This document shows, one piece after another, positions 17,940 to 26,330 of a stretch of 64,000 nucleotides of DNA. The stretch covers positions 310,001-374,000 of the forward strand of contig NZ_PGGU01000005.1 in NCBI RefSeq assembly GCF_002872075.1. Reading direction: 5' to 3'. The DNA comes from Microbacterium aurantiacum. GTDB lineage: Bacteria > Actinomycetota > Actinomycetes > Actinomycetales > Microbacteriaceae. Under the pieces are notes generated by a model. It did no database searches. It saw only the letters and a list, made by a program, of their open reading frames with translations, and was not told the DNA's origin. The stretch's first letter is position 1, and every line of letters starts with the position of its first letter. A program made the translations under genes and the position numbers.

Positions 17940-18413
17940 CTAGTCGTTGACGGGACGGACGATGGCGGTTGCGCCGCTGACGGCGGTGATCGCGATCGTC
18001 GCGCCCTGCGGGATGGGTACGGCGACGGCAGTGCGTGCGGTCCAAGTGTCGCCGTTGCTCAGCTTGACCTGTCCGGAGACCTGGGTGATCTCGTGCAACG
18101 CGATACCGCGGAGGTCGATGAGTGCGTCGACGTTCGACTTGGTCGGATCCTCGCCGCGGCGAAGACGCTTGAGCAAGGGGGGACGCAGGAAGAGTATGAA
18201 GCCCGCGGCGGCCGCGGCGGCGATGATCACCTGCACCCACACGGGAAGCCCGACGAGATCGGTCACGAGGCCGATTGCACTGCCGAAGCTCAGCATCAGG
18301 AACGTGAAGTCGAGGGTGAGCATCTCGATCACCAGGAAAGCTGCGATCAGAACGAGCCAGCCGATCCACGCCCACTGGTCGATGAACTGAACGAATGTCG
18401 AGAAGTTGTCCAT
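17940..18413 (-). CDS. NfeD-family membrane protein
   Basis: The 157-residue protein has three to four hydrophobic helices (WAWIGWLVLIAAFLVIEM, DFTFLMLSFGSAIGLVTDL, VQVIIAAAAAAGFILFL) and a C-terminal OB-fold soluble domain (DLRGIALHEITQVSGQVKL, DTWTARTAVAVPIPQGATIA). NfeD proteins work with SPFH/stomatin partners, encoded directly downstream here. ATG 18413 has an excellent ribosome-binding site (AAAGGAGGG) and a TAGGTT -10-like hexamer upstream. It diverges from the SDR gene with about 120 bases between them. Confidence 0.92.
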   Translation of the reverse strand: MDNFSTFVQFIDQWAWIGWLVLIAAFLVIEMLTLDFTFLMLSFGSAIGLVTDLVGLPVWVQVIIAAAAAAGFILFLRPPLLKRLRRGEDPTKSNVDALIDLRGIALHEITQVSGQVKLSNGDTWTARTAVAVPIPQGATIAITAVSGATAIVRPVND

Positions 18414-18533
18414 GCGCCCTCCTTTGCGGTCAACCTATCACGCGCCCAAGCCCGGATCGGGTGTCTGAAGCAGGGATTGATAGTGTGTGGATGCCGCGTG
18501 ATCGCGGCGTCTCACGCATCACAAGGAGTCACC

Positions 18534-19298
18534 GTGACCGACGTTCTTCCCGCAGGTTCTCTCGACGGCAAGGTCGCTCTTGTCACCGGCTCTTCGCGGG
18601 GGATCGGCGCCGACACGGCGCGATACCTCGCCGAGGCCGGTGCCGATGTCGTCATCAACTTCCGCAACAAGGCGCCGCGCGCCGAGAAGCTCGCCGGCGA
18701 GCTGCGCGCTCTCGGGCGGCGCGTGCTCACCGCTGGTGCCGACCTCACGGATCCCGCATCCGTCGCCGGCATGTTCGACGCAGTGCGAGAGGAGTTCGGG
18801 AGCCTCGACATCCTCGTCCTCAACGCATCCGGTGGCATGGAGTCCGGCATGGCCGAGGACTACGCACTCACCCTCAATCGCGACGCTCAGCTGAACGTGC
18901 TGAACGCGGCGCTGCCTCTGCTCGGCGAGGGAACGCGGGTCGTCTTCGTGACCAGTCACCAGGCCCACTTCATCCGCACGACGCCGACCATGCCGGAGTA
19001 CGAGCCGGTCGCACTCTCCAAGCGCGCCGGCGAGGACGCCCTGCGAGAACTGATCCCGCAGCTCGCCGAGAAGGGCATCGGGTTCACCGTCGTCTCCGGC
19101 GACATGATCGAGGGCACCATCACGGCCACTCTTCTGGAGCGCGCGAACCCCGGGGCGATCGCCGAGCGGCGCGAGTCGGCCGGCAAGCTCTACAACGTCT
19201 CCGAGTTCGCCGCAGAGATCGCGCGCGCCGCTGTCGATCCGGTCCCGGCCGACAACACGCGCCTTGTCGGCGATGTGAGCGCATTCGCCGCCGAGTGA
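18534..19298 (+). CDS. SDR-family oxidoreductase with atypical active-site spacing
   Basis: The 254-residue protein has the classical Rossmann nucleotide motif KVALVTGSSRGIGADTARYL, NFRNKAPRAEKLA as the dinucleotide-selecting loop, LDILVLNASGG as the NNAG-like motif, and the catalytic Ser in VFVTSHQAHF. The usual YxxxK is not present: Tyr and Lys occur as EYEPVALSK, seven positions apart. The reaction could be altered or Tyr may reach the site differently. GTG 18534 is preceded by AAGGAG at good spacing. It ends at a perfect 18-base inverted repeat shared with the convergent HdeD-like gene. Confidence 0.85.
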   Translation: MTDVLPAGSLDGKVALVTGSSRGIGADTARYLAEAGADVVINFRNKAPRAEKLAGELRALGRRVLTAGADLTDPASVAGMFDAVREEFGSLDILVLNASGGMESGMAEDYALTLNRDAQLNVLNAALPLLGEGTRVVFVTSHQAHFIRTTPTMPEYEPVALSKRAGEDALRELIPQLAEKGIGFTVVSGDMIEGTITATLLERANPGAIAERRESAGKLYNVSEFAAEIARAAVDPVPADNTRLVGDVSAFAAE

Positions 19299-19307
19299 GC
19301 GGACAGG

Positions 19308-19359
19308 CAACAGGATCGGCCCCGTCCTGCGGAGATGCAGAACGGGGCCGATCCTGTTG
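19308..19359. terminator. strong bidirectional terminator between SDR and HdeD-like genes
   Basis: A perfect 18-base inverted repeat (CAACAGGATCGGCCCCGT at 19308-19325 with its complement at 19342-19359) encloses a 16-base loop. It lies ten bases after each of the two converging stop codons. Confidence 0.88.
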
Positions 19360-19369
19360 AGGGGTGTCG

Positions 19370-19924
19370 TCAGACCGATTTTCCGAGAGTGAACGCCCGG
19401 ACGATCTGGACGATGCCCAGCGCAATCAGGGAGGCAGCGAGGAGGAGCCAGAAGAACGGCACGGCGGCGAACCCGAGTGTCAGGACGGCGACGCCGGCGA
19501 GGACGCTGAGGATCGCGTAGAGGAGCGTCCAGATGCGGGATCCGTCCTGACCGAGCAGCGTCAGCGAGACGACGCCGTCGACGATCCAGCTGATGCCGAT
19601 GAAGACCACGACGATGATCGCGAGGCTCGCGGCCGCCGCAGCCAGATTCGTGAACGCGATGACGCCGGCGACGATATAGAGCAGTCCGAGCACGAAGTGC
19701 CCGATGCGGGCCCAGCCCTTGTTGCCGGAGAAGATGCCGATGCCGATGTAGACCAGGCCGGCGATGATCAGGTACGAGGCGAAGATGCCGGTGATGATCA
19801 CCGCCGACTTGATCGGCCAGATGAGGAGCACGAGGCCGGCGAGGAGTGCCAGCACCCCGGAGATCGCGAGCGTGATCCGGATCGACCTGAGCACCGACCG
19901 CGTTTCAGTGACTGATTCAGACAT
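19370..19924 (-). CDS. HdeD/DUF308-family membrane protein
   Basis: The 184-residue protein consists almost entirely of six hydrophobic helices in three pairs, for example LAISGVLALLAGLVLLIWPI, IAGLVYIGIGIFSG and HFVLGLLYIVAGVIAFTN, each followed by a short polar turn. This is the DUF308 repeat pattern of HdeD, an acid-resistance-associated protein of E. coli; the molecular role is unknown. ATG 19924 is chosen because AAAGGGCCCC precedes it and the upstream in-frame sequence is Arg-rich and unlike the family. It diverges from the AraC-type gene. Confidence 0.85.
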   Translation of the reverse strand: MSESVTETRSVLRSIRITLAISGVLALLAGLVLLIWPIKSAVIITGIFASYLIIAGLVYIGIGIFSGNKGWARIGHFVLGLLYIVAGVIAFTNLAAAAASLAIIVVVFIGISWIVDGVVSLTLLGQDGSRIWTLLYAILSVLAGVAVLTLGFAAVPFFWLLLAASLIALGIVQIVRAFTLGKSV

Positions 19925-20057
19925 TCTGGGGCCCTTTCTGAGAGGATCCTGTGAGGATGGCCCCAGCGTAGCGCCGATCAGGTTCCGAACAGGGGAGTGG
20001 TCTCGTCCTGCGGCGCACGTCGTATGCGCCGGAGCATCCGCGTGGCAGGATCGTTCC

Positions 20058-20498
20058 GTGACGCCCGTCGATGATGCCCGACTCCGCGAACTCGTGGTGA
20101 TGCGGAAGGTTCGCGATCGCATCGACCGGGACTACGCACGTCCGCTCGACGTCGAGGCGCTTGCGAAGGGCGTGCATATGTCGGCCGGGCACCTCAGCCG
20201 CAAGTTCCGCGAGGCCTATGGAGAGTCGCCCTACTCCTACCTCATGACCCGTCGCATCGAGCGAGCGATGGCACTGCTGCGTCGAGGCGACCGGAGCGTC
20301 ACGGACGTGTGCTTCGAAGTCGGATGCTCCTCGCTCGGCACCTTCAGCACCAGATTCACGGAGCTGGTCGGTGTCTCACCCAGCGTGTACCGTGAACGCG
20401 CTGCCAATGTCGAGGGAATTCCGACGTTCCAGGCCAAGCACGTCATCCGACCGATCAGGAATCAAGAAGCACCCCGCACCGACGCGAACATAACCTGA
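20058..20498 (+). CDS. short AraC-family transcriptional regulator (DNA-binding domain only)
   Basis: At 146 residues the protein is little more than the two HTH motifs of AraC regulators: DYARPLDVEALAKGVHMSAG with LSRKFREAYGESPYSYLMTRRIERA, then SVTDVCFEVGCSSLGTFSTRF with FTELVGVSPSVYR. No ligand-binding domain is present, as in the SoxS/MarA type. GTG 20058 lies six bases after a CAGGAT hexamer resembling a -10 element. It is followed after four bases by a VOC gene and then by the UvrA-like gene, so it probably controls that pair. Confidence 0.88.
   Translation: MTPVDDARLRELVVMRKVRDRIDRDYARPLDVEALAKGVHMSAGHLSRKFREAYGESPYSYLMTRRIERAMALLRRGDRSVTDVCFEVGCSSLGTFSTRFTELVGVSPSVYRERAANVEGIPTFQAKHVIRPIRNQEAPRTDANIT
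20491..20496 (+). promoter_or_regulatory. -10 element (TAACCT) of a leaderless VOC transcript
   Basis: TAACCT overlaps the last codons of the AraC-type gene and is followed by six bases and ATG 20503. No Shine-Dalgarno sequence is present. Confidence 0.4.
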
Positions 20499-20502
20499 AC
20501 TC

Positions 20503-20913
20503 ATGAACATCAGCATTCACTACGCGTTCCTCCCGCACACCGACGCCGACGCGGCGCTCGCCTTCTATCGAGACGCCCTCGGCTTCGAGGTGCGCAACGA
20601 CGTCGGCTACGACGGCCTCCGCTGGCTGACCGTCGGTCCAGAGGGGCAGCCCGGCACCTCGATCGTCCTTCATCCGCCGGCGACCGACCCCGGGATCACC
20701 GATGCAGAGCGTCAGACGATCCTCAAGCTCATCGCGAAGGGGAGCTACGCGGCGTTGACCCTGGCGAGCGACGATCTGGACGCCCTGTTCGAACGACTCG
20801 TGGAGAAGGGGGCAGACGTCGTGCAGGAGCCGATGGATCAGCCCTATGGTGTTCGTGACTGCGCATTCCGTGACCCGGCGGGCAACCTGCTCCGTATCAA
20901 TCAGGCAGCCTGA
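20503..20913 (+). CDS. VOC-family (glyoxalase/bleomycin-resistance-type) protein
   Basis: The 136-residue protein contains two beta-alpha-beta-beta-beta units of the vicinal oxygen chelate fold: IHYAFLPHTDADAALAFYRD with LGFEVRNDVGYDGLRWLTVG, then LASDDLDALFERLVEKGADV with CAFRDPAGNLLRINQ. The His at the first strand and a downstream acidic position could hold a metal. Family members include glyoxalase I, dioxygenases and antibiotic-binding proteins; the ligand is unknown. It sits between the AraC-type regulator and a UvrA-like ABC protein, suggesting a small stress or drug-tolerance locus. Confidence 0.87.
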   Translation: MNISIHYAFLPHTDADAALAFYRDALGFEVRNDVGYDGLRWLTVGPEGQPGTSIVLHPPATDPGITDAERQTILKLIAKGSYAALTLASDDLDALFERLVEKGADVVQEPMDQPYGVRDCAFRDPAGNLLRINQAA

Positions 20914-20949
20914 TCCACAAGCCGCCACTCTCGAATCCGAAGGACGCTG

Positions 20950-23307
20950 ATGATCTCTGACGCCCACGCCGCCGACACCCACGACCTGATCCGCGTGCAG
21001 GGCGCGCGGGAGAACAATCTGAAGGACGTCAGCGTCGACATCCCGAAGCGGCGGCTCACCGTGTTCACCGGCGTCTCCGGGTCGGGGAAGAGTTCACTGG
21101 TCTTCGACACCATCGCCGCGGAGTCGCGTCGCATGATCGACGAGACGTACAGCGCGTTCGTGCAGGGGTTCATGCCGTCGGTGCCGCGCCCTGACGTCGA
21201 CGTGCTGGAGGGCCTGACGACGGCCATCATCGTCGATCAGGAACGCCTCGGCGCCAACCCGCGCTCGACGGTCGGCACGGTGACCGATGCGAACGCCATG
21301 CTGCGGATCCTGTTCAGCAAGCTCGGAAGGCCGTACATCGGGGGACCGACCGCTTTCTCCTTCAACATCCCCACTCAGAAGGCGAGCGGAGTGATGACCG
21401 GCCCGGGTGGCGAGAAGAAGATCGTCAAGGATGCGATCTATCTCGGCGGGATGTGTCCGCGGTGCGAGGGCAGGGGAGCGGTCTCCGACCTCGACCTGGC
21501 TCAGATCGTCGACGAGACGAAGTCTCTGGATGATGGAGCCATCATGGTGCCCGGATACACGGCTGACGGTTGGATGGTGAAGGGCTTCTCCGCGTCCGGT
21601 TTCTACCCTGCCGACAAGCCGATCGCGGAGTTCACCGAGAAGCAGCGCCACCTGTTCCTGTACGGCGAGGTCACCAAGGTCAAGATCTCGGGGATCAACA
21701 TGACCTATGAGGGCCTGATCCCGAAGATCACGAAAGCGATGCTGTCGAAGGACATCGATGCGTTGCAGCCGCACATCCGCGCTTTCGTGCAGCGCGTCGC
21801 GACGTTCGCGGTGTGCCCGGAATGCGAGGGGACGCGTCTGACTGAGGGAGCGCGCTCATCGAAGATCGACGGCGTGAGCATCGCGGATGCCTGTCGCATG
21901 CAGGTGACCGACCTGGCCGGTTGGGTGCGGGGCCTGAAGCTTCCTGAGGCGGCGCCGCTGCTGAATGCTCTGAGCGCGAACCTCGACGCCTTCGTGACCC
22001 TCGGGCTCGGATACCTCAGCCTGGATCGGCCCTCGGGCACACTGTCCGGGGGAGAGGCCCAGCGCATCAAGATGCTCCGCCACCTCGGTTCCTCCCTGAC
22101 CGACATCACCTACGTCTTCGACGAACCGACGATCGGGCTGCATCCGCACGACATCCAGCGGATGAACTCGCTGCTGCTGAAGCTGCGCGACAAGGGCAAC
22201 ACCGTGCTGGTCGTCGAGCACAAGCCGGAGACCATCGCGATCGGGGATCACGTCGTCGATCTTGGACCGGGCGCGGGCAGCCGCGGCGGCACCATCTGCT
22301 ACGAGGGCGATGTCGCGGGTCTCAAGGCGAGCGGCACTCTCACCGGAGAGCATCTCGACGACCGCGCGGCGATCAAGACGGAGGTCCGCACCGGCGACGG
22401 TGCGATCGAGGTTCGCGGCGCGACGGCGAACAATCTCCAGGACGTCGATGTCGACATCCCGCTGGGCGTGCTGACGGTCGTGACCGGAGTGGCGGGCTCA
22501 GGGAAGAGCTCACTCATCCACGGCTCCGTCTCCAAGCGCGAGGGCGTCGTCTCGATCGATCAGGGTGCGATCAAGGGTTCGCGGCGCAGCAATCCCGCCA
22601 CGTACACCGGCCTGCTCGAGCCGATCCGCAAGGCTTTCGCGAAGGCGAACGGCGTGAAGCCGGCTCTGTTCAGCGCGAACTCGGAGGGCGCCTGCCCGAG
22701 CTGCAAGGGTGCGGGCGTCATCATCACCGAGCTCGGGTTCATGGACACGATCGAGACCCCCTGTGAGGACTGCGGCGGCAAGCGCTTCCAGGCGAGCGTG
22801 CTCGAGTACAAGCTCGCCGGTCGCGACATCACCCAGGTCCTGGATCTACCGGTGTCGGAGGCGCGCGGCTTCTTCTCCGAGGGCGAGGCGAAGATCCCCG
22901 CCGCCGCAGCGATCCTCGGACGGCTCGAGGATGTCGGGCTCGGTTATCTCTCGCTCGGGCAGCCCTTGTCGACGCTCTCCGGCGGGGAGCGTCAGCGCAT
23001 CAAACTGGCCATCCAGATGGGGGAGAAGGGGGACGTCTACGTGCTCGACGAGCCGACGACGGGTCTCCATCTCGCGGACGTGGCGAAGATCCTCGGGCTG
23101 CTGGATCACCTCGTCGACTCCGGAAAGACGGTGATCGTCATCGAGCACCACCAGGCCGTCATGGCGCACGCCGACTGGATCATCGACATCGGGCCGGGCG
23201 CCGGGCACGACGGCGGACGCGTCGTGTTCGAGGGAACGCCGGCCGAACTGGTGGCGGACAGGTCGACGCTGACGGGGGAGCACCTGGCGGAGTACGTCGG
23301 GGCATAG
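20950..23307 (+). CDS. UvrA-like ABC-ATPase (short, UvrA2/DrrC type)
   Basis: The 785-residue protein has two ABC ATPase halves. Each has a Walker A ([16 protein letters not shown] at about 39-54; [14 protein letters not shown] in the second half), a signature loop ([11 protein letters not shown] and [11 protein letters not shown]) and a Walker B ([12 protein letters not shown] and [12 protein letters not shown]). Zinc-module cysteines appear as [16 protein letters not shown] and [16 protein letters not shown]. It is about 150 residues shorter than housekeeping UvrA, which fits loss of most of the UvrB-binding region. Relatives such as DrrC protect antibiotic producers from DNA-binding drugs. 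AAGGA precedes ATG 20950. It is linked to the AraC and VOC genes upstream. Confidence 0.9.
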   Translation: MISDAHAADTHDLIRVQGARENNLKDVSVDIPKRRLTVFTGVSGSGKSSLVFDTIAAESRRMIDETYSAFVQGFMPSVPRPDVDVLEGLTTAIIVDQERLGANPRSTVGTVTDANAMLRILFSKLGRPYIGGPTAFSFNIPTQKASGVMTGPGGEKKIVKDAIYLGGMCPRCEGRGAVSDLDLAQIVDETKSLDDGAIMVPGYTADGWMVKGFSASGFYPADKPIAEFTEKQRHLFLYGEVTKVKISGINMTYEGLIPKITKAMLSKDIDALQPHIRAFVQRVATFAVCPECEGTRLTEGARSSKIDGVSIADACRMQVTDLAGWVRGLKLPEAAPLLNALSANLDAFVTLGLGYLSLDRPSGTLSGGEAQRIKMLRHLGSSLTDITYVFDEPTIGLHPHDIQRMNSLLLKLRDKGNTVLVVEHKPETIAIGDHVVDLGPGAGSRGGTICYEGDVAGLKASGTLTGEHLDDRAAIKTEVRTGDGAIEVRGATANNLQDVDVDIPLGVLTVVTGVAGSGKSSLIHGSVSKREGVVSIDQGAIKGSRRSNPATYTGLLEPIRKAFAKANGVKPALFSANSEGACPSCKGAGVIITELGFMDTIETPCEDCGGKRFQASVLEYKLAGRDITQVLDLPVSEARGFFSEGEAKIPAAAAILGRLEDVGLGYLSLGQPLSTLSGGERQRIKLAIQMGEKGDVYVLDEPTTGLHLADVAKILGLLDHLVDSGKTVIVIEHHQAVMAHADWIIDIGPGAGHDGGRVVFEGTPAELVADRSTLTGEHLAEYVGA

Positions 23308-23322
23308 GGGAGACGTCGAGTC

Positions 23323-24408
23323 ATGCGTCGACTGCTGTGCAGCCTGTCCACTGTCGTAGTCGTGCTTTCGATCATCGGCTGCGCCGGTCAACGCGGACCC
23401 GACGCGACGCAGCCGTCGACGATGGACGAGCGGCTCGCCGCAGCTTTCGAAGTCCTCGAGAAGGACGCGATGCCCGTGGTCGTGGCGTTCTCTCACGACG
23501 GAGGACCTGCAGTCGTCCGAGAGTTCGGAGCGTTCAGGGATGACGGCATCGCGCCCGAGAAGTCACTCGTGGACATGGGATCGATCACCAAGACCGTGAC
23601 GGCGGTGGCGGTTTCGAAGCTCGTCGATCAGTCTGCGGTCCGTCTCGATGAGACTCTTGCGGACGTGTTTCCCGAGGTTCCCGCGGACAAGGCGGGGATC
23701 ACGGTCGAGCAGCTCCTCACGCACACCAGCGGGTTCACCGAGGCGGTTGGCGACGACCCGGAGGAGATCACTCGCGACGAACTTCTCCGGCGAGCATTCG
23801 CGTCGCCACTCGTCGACGCCCCAGGTGCGCGCTACGGCTACTCGAACGTCGGATACTCGGTCCTGGCTGCCATCCTGGAGATCCGCAGCGGCCGATCGTA
23901 CGGCGAGTACCTCCGTGACGAAGTGCTGGCGCCCGCCGGCCTGCACGGCATCGGCTACTGGGGCTCGTATGACGACGCTCTCTCGCTTCGTTCAGCACAC
24001 GGTGACAGCATCTTCGACGCGAGCTGGGGCGGCCATGACGCGTCGTGGCACCTCATCGGCAACGGCGGCCTGGTCACGACAGCCGAGACGTTCGTCAGGT
24101 TCCTGCAGGCGGTGACCGGCGGGGACATCCTGTCTTCGACCTCGCTCGAACGGCTCCTGCATCCTCACGTGGCCGAAGACCCGGAGGGCACGAGCTTCTA
24201 TGGTTACGGCCTTGTCGTCCAGGACGTTCCGGAGCTCGGCCGTTTCTACTGGCACGACGGTGGGAACGACGTGTTCTCGGCTGAGTGGTCCATCCACGGC
24301 GATCTCGACGATGTGATCTTCGTCGCCGGGCGGGAGATGACCGCCGGCGCGAGCACGGCGTCAGAGGCCATGAGCGTGCTCCGCGAGCATCTCTATGCCA
24401 AGGAATGA
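23323..24408 (+). CDS. serine hydrolase lipoprotein (class C beta-lactamase/D-Ala-D-Ala carboxypeptidase family)
   Basis: The 361-residue product starts with a lipoprotein signal (VVVVLSIIGCAGQ, lipobox Cys20). The hydrolase domain carries the SxxK motif in VDMGSITKTVTAVAV (Ser87, Lys90), the conserved LLTHTSGF, the YxN equivalent YGYSNVGYSVLAA and a late YWHDGGNDVF that stands for the KTG/HxG motif. This is beta-lactamase family S12, which includes esterases, peptidases and penicillin-binding proteins. GGGGAGA precedes ATG 23323. It follows the UvrA-like gene by 15 bases and may be co-transcribed with it. Confidence 0.87.
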   Translation: MRRLLCSLSTVVVVLSIIGCAGQRGPDATQPSTMDERLAAAFEVLEKDAMPVVVAFSHDGGPAVVREFGAFRDDGIAPEKSLVDMGSITKTVTAVAVSKLVDQSAVRLDETLADVFPEVPADKAGITVEQLLTHTSGFTEAVGDDPEEITRDELLRRAFASPLVDAPGARYGYSNVGYSVLAAILEIRSGRSYGEYLRDEVLAPAGLHGIGYWGSYDDALSLRSAHGDSIFDASWGGHDASWHLIGNGGLVTTAETFVRFLQAVTGGDILSSTSLERLLHPHVAEDPEGTSFYGYGLVVQDVPELGRFYWHDGGNDVFSAEWSIHGDLDDVIFVAGREMTAGASTASEAMSVLREHLYAKE

Positions 24409-24418
24409 GCGTTGCCCG

Positions 24419-24432
24419 ATAATGCACATTAT
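24419..24432. promoter_or_regulatory. short AT-rich palindrome (operator-like)
   Basis: ATAATG-CA-CATTAT is a six-base inverted repeat with a two-base spacer lying 11 bases after the hydrolase stop codon. It stands out as AT-rich in this GC-rich DNA and resembles a small operator, but no gene starts beside it. Confidence 0.3.
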
Positions 24433-24746
24433 GTCAGTTCAGTAATCACTCCATGTGCGCTTTCGCAAACGTGAAGAATCGGGTAACACTCCCCGCTATC
24501 CGAAAACCGTCCCTTGAACTGGGGTCGCTGCGGTAGCGAGGTGACGGGTTTTCACCGTTGAGGCGGTACAAGTGTCCAACTTGGTCAGGCCAGATCTGCT
24601 CTGACAGGTATTCTCGGCGGGTAGATTGCTCCGCTGCCGTGCGAGAAGCCCGCCGAGCCCGAGAGCACGGATGAGTCCAAGCGCCCTTGCGGCGATCGCT
24701 GCGCGGGTGCACCTCGTGCGCGGACCCTGACCGGCTTGGGAGCGAC
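24433..24746. other. non-coding stretch with a 9-base inverted repeat
   Basis: No convincing gene is present here. Base composition is less GC-rich than the flanks in the first 150 bases. CTCGGCGGG at 24613-24621 is repeated in inverted form at 24649-24657 around a 27-base loop, and a smaller GGTGA/TCACC hairpin lies near 24540-24560. An open frame crosses the stretch on the minus strand, but its protein shows no recognisable motif. Confidence 0.35.
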
Positions 24747-24762
24747 GCCCGCGCCAGCGGGC
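24747..24762 (-). terminator. small hairpin just after the secreted-protein stop codon
   Basis: GCCCGC (24747-24752) and GCGGGC (24757-24762) form a six-pair stem with a GCCA loop, a few bases beyond the TAA of the minus-strand gene. There is no clear T-run. Confidence 0.4.
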
Positions 24763-24765
24763 AGG

Positions 24766-25188
24766 TTATCCCCGGACGTCGGTGCCAACCCAGTTCAGGG
24801 CGCCGTTCTTGCCGGCTACGGTCGCGCCCAGGTGGATCTGGTGGTACGGGGCGTACACGCGGATGGCGTCGGTCTGATATGAGAAGCGGCCGGAGTCCGC
24901 TCCGTGGTCGTGGGCTGAATCCAGTTTCAGCTCGGTGAAGGTGGGTACGCCGTACACCGGTCCTGCCTTCACCAGCACAGCGCACATGTAATTGCCGTCT
25001 CTGTAGACACCGACCCGACCGAGAACGGTTCCCGAGACGTTCGTGACTCTCTTCGTCGTAACGTACGTTCCCTTGCAGGACGATGAGTACGTTGCCGCGT
25101 CGGCGGTCGCAGGTACGGCGACCGCCAGGCCCGTCGCGAGCACAGCGGCACCAAGACCGGCGCCCAGTCGCTTCTGGATCGACTTCAT
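24766..25188 (-). CDS. small secreted protein of unknown function
   Basis: The 140-residue product has a clear Sec signal peptide: basic start (MKSIQKR), hydrophobic GAAVLATGLAVAVPA and cleavage near ADA-AT around residue 31. The mature 108 residues are rich in beta-prone sequence and have two cysteines (38 and 69) that could form a disulphide. I do not recognise a family; proteins of this size and shape are common in Streptomyces and relatives. GGAGGG precedes ATG 25188 at good spacing, so it is probably a real gene. It stands alone on its strand between a non-coding stretch and a transporter remnant. Confidence 0.65.
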   Translation of the reverse strand: MKSIQKRLGAGLGAAVLATGLAVAVPATADAATYSSSCKGTYVTTKRVTNVSGTVLGRVGVYRDGNYMCAVLVKAGPVYGVPTFTELKLDSAHDHGADSGRFSYQTDAIRVYAPYHQIHLGATVAGKNGALNWVGTDVRG

Positions 25189-25276
25189 GGTTTCCCTCCC
25201 GTGATCCGGAGCGCCGGCGCGCTCCCCCACACAGCATGGCCGATACGCGACGAGGAAGGGAATAGGGAGAAATACC

Positions 25277-25534
25277 CTGACCCTCAGTTGGCAGCTGCAG
25301 CGGTTGATCGTATTCACCGGACTGGCCGGAGGCGCGAAGGAACGGCTGCTTGCTGCAGCGCCGATCCTGATGCTGGGACACATGTTGCTTCTGCCGTTGT
25401 ACCTGTCGCTGTTCGTCGGCCCTGATCTCGCCGATGTCGTCGATCTCGCCCCGTTCATCGACGCGCTCCTCCTGCTGATCGTGCTGCCCCTTGCTGCTGC
25501 CGGCATCACCCAGTACGTAGCTGGGGTCCCCGGC
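25277..25534 (+). pseudogene. remnant of an arsenite-type transporter (bile acid:Na+ symporter/ArsB-ACR3-like)
   Basis: In one frame the sequence encodes about 85 residues resembling an internal piece of actinobacterial arsenic-resistance transporters, including LLLPLYLSLFVGPDLAD, DLAPFIDALLLLIVLPLAA and ITQ: two hydrophobic helices and the loop between them. Such transporters are usually over 300 residues, and neither the N-terminal nor the C-terminal helices are present. After about 25534 the frame runs into sequence without membrane character and then into the end of the GNAT gene on the other strand. The family assignment rests on pattern memory only. I read it as a truncated gene left by deletion. 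Confidence 0.45.
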
Positions 25535-25596
25535 TCGTACCACTTTCGCCTCAGCAACGTGCGTGAAGCGGGGTACCCTGCGATTGCAACCGGGTG

Positions 25597-26247
25597 CTAC
25601 CGAGCTATCCCCAATTGGTCAAGGACCGGTTCCGCGCCGCGGACGGTGATCGACCATTGTGGCCGAACGAAAGACGCCTCCTCGAGGCGCACTCGTTGCT
25701 CGTCGACCGACTCCCCCGGGCGCGGAGCGACGCGCGTCACACCGTTCAGCTCGTAGCCGAGCTTCTTCGAGACCTTCAGGGATGCTTCGTTCCAACTCGC
25801 GGCACCGGACTCGGCCCAATCCGCACCGAGGACGTCGAAGGCGAACAGCAGGAGCGCCGCACGCATTTCGGTGCCGATCCCCCGACCGTGCACGGATCTT
25901 GTGAGCCATGATCCGGTGTTCACCGTGCGTCGATGGGCGAAGTCATGCGCCGAAAGGTCTTGCGATCCCACCACGCGACCTTCGAAATGGACGGCGAATG
26001 CAATCGCCCAATTGCGTGGGCTGACCCGGTTTCGAAGGCTCCACTGGAACGAGGCGAGGTTCCGAGGAAGATCCTCGGGAGCAGCGTCCGTCCACGGGAC
26101 GCCGAAGGGGGTGCGTTCCGGATCGTGCACGCCGTCCAGCGCTGCCTGCGCCAGTCCTGGCAGATCGACATCTCTGACCGGTCGCAGCACCAGTCGTGGT
26201 GTCGTGATCTCGAGTCCGAACAGCGGCCAGATCTCCTCCAGTTGCAT
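25597..26247 (-). CDS. GNAT-family N-acetyltransferase
   Basis: The 216-residue protein has the RimJ/RimL-like N-terminus (LEITTPRLVLRPVRDVDLPG), the central strands with AIAFAVHFEGRVVGSQDL, and the acetyl-CoA loop as SVHGRGIGTEMRAALLLFAF, followed by SWNEASLKVSKKLGYELNG, the usual last strand. It probably acetylates an amine on a small molecule or protein; the substrate is unknown. ATG 26247 follows a TAGTGT hexamer by six bases with no ribosome-binding site, so the transcript is likely leaderless. Confidence 0.87.
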   Translation of the reverse strand: MQLEEIWPLFGLEITTPRLVLRPVRDVDLPGLAQAALDGVHDPERTPFGVPWTDAAPEDLPRNLASFQWSLRNRVSPRNWAIAFAVHFEGRVVGSQDLSAHDFAHRRTVNTGSWLTRSVHGRGIGTEMRAALLLFAFDVLGADWAESGAASWNEASLKVSKKLGYELNGVTRVAPRPGESVDEQRVRLEEASFVRPQWSITVRGAEPVLDQLGIAR

Positions 26248-26253
26248 ACCGGG

Positions 26254-26259
26254 ACACTA
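26254..26259 (-). promoter_or_regulatory. -10 element (TAGTGT) of a leaderless GNAT transcript
   Basis: On the minus strand TAGTGT is followed by CCCGGT and then ATG 26247, the same spacing as at other leaderless genes in this window. Confidence 0.5.
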
Positions 26260-26330
26260 CCCCGGACAGCAGGAGAGCCGTGCCATGTGTGATGAGGCGC
26301 GCTCGATTCGAAACGTATCCGTCTGACGCC

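Noticed and set aside
24446..25543. Open frame of 365 codons on the minus strand spanning the secreted protein and non-coding DNA
   Set aside because: It reads a different frame through the signal-peptide gene and gives an Arg/Ser-rich sequence without motifs or a ribosome-binding site.
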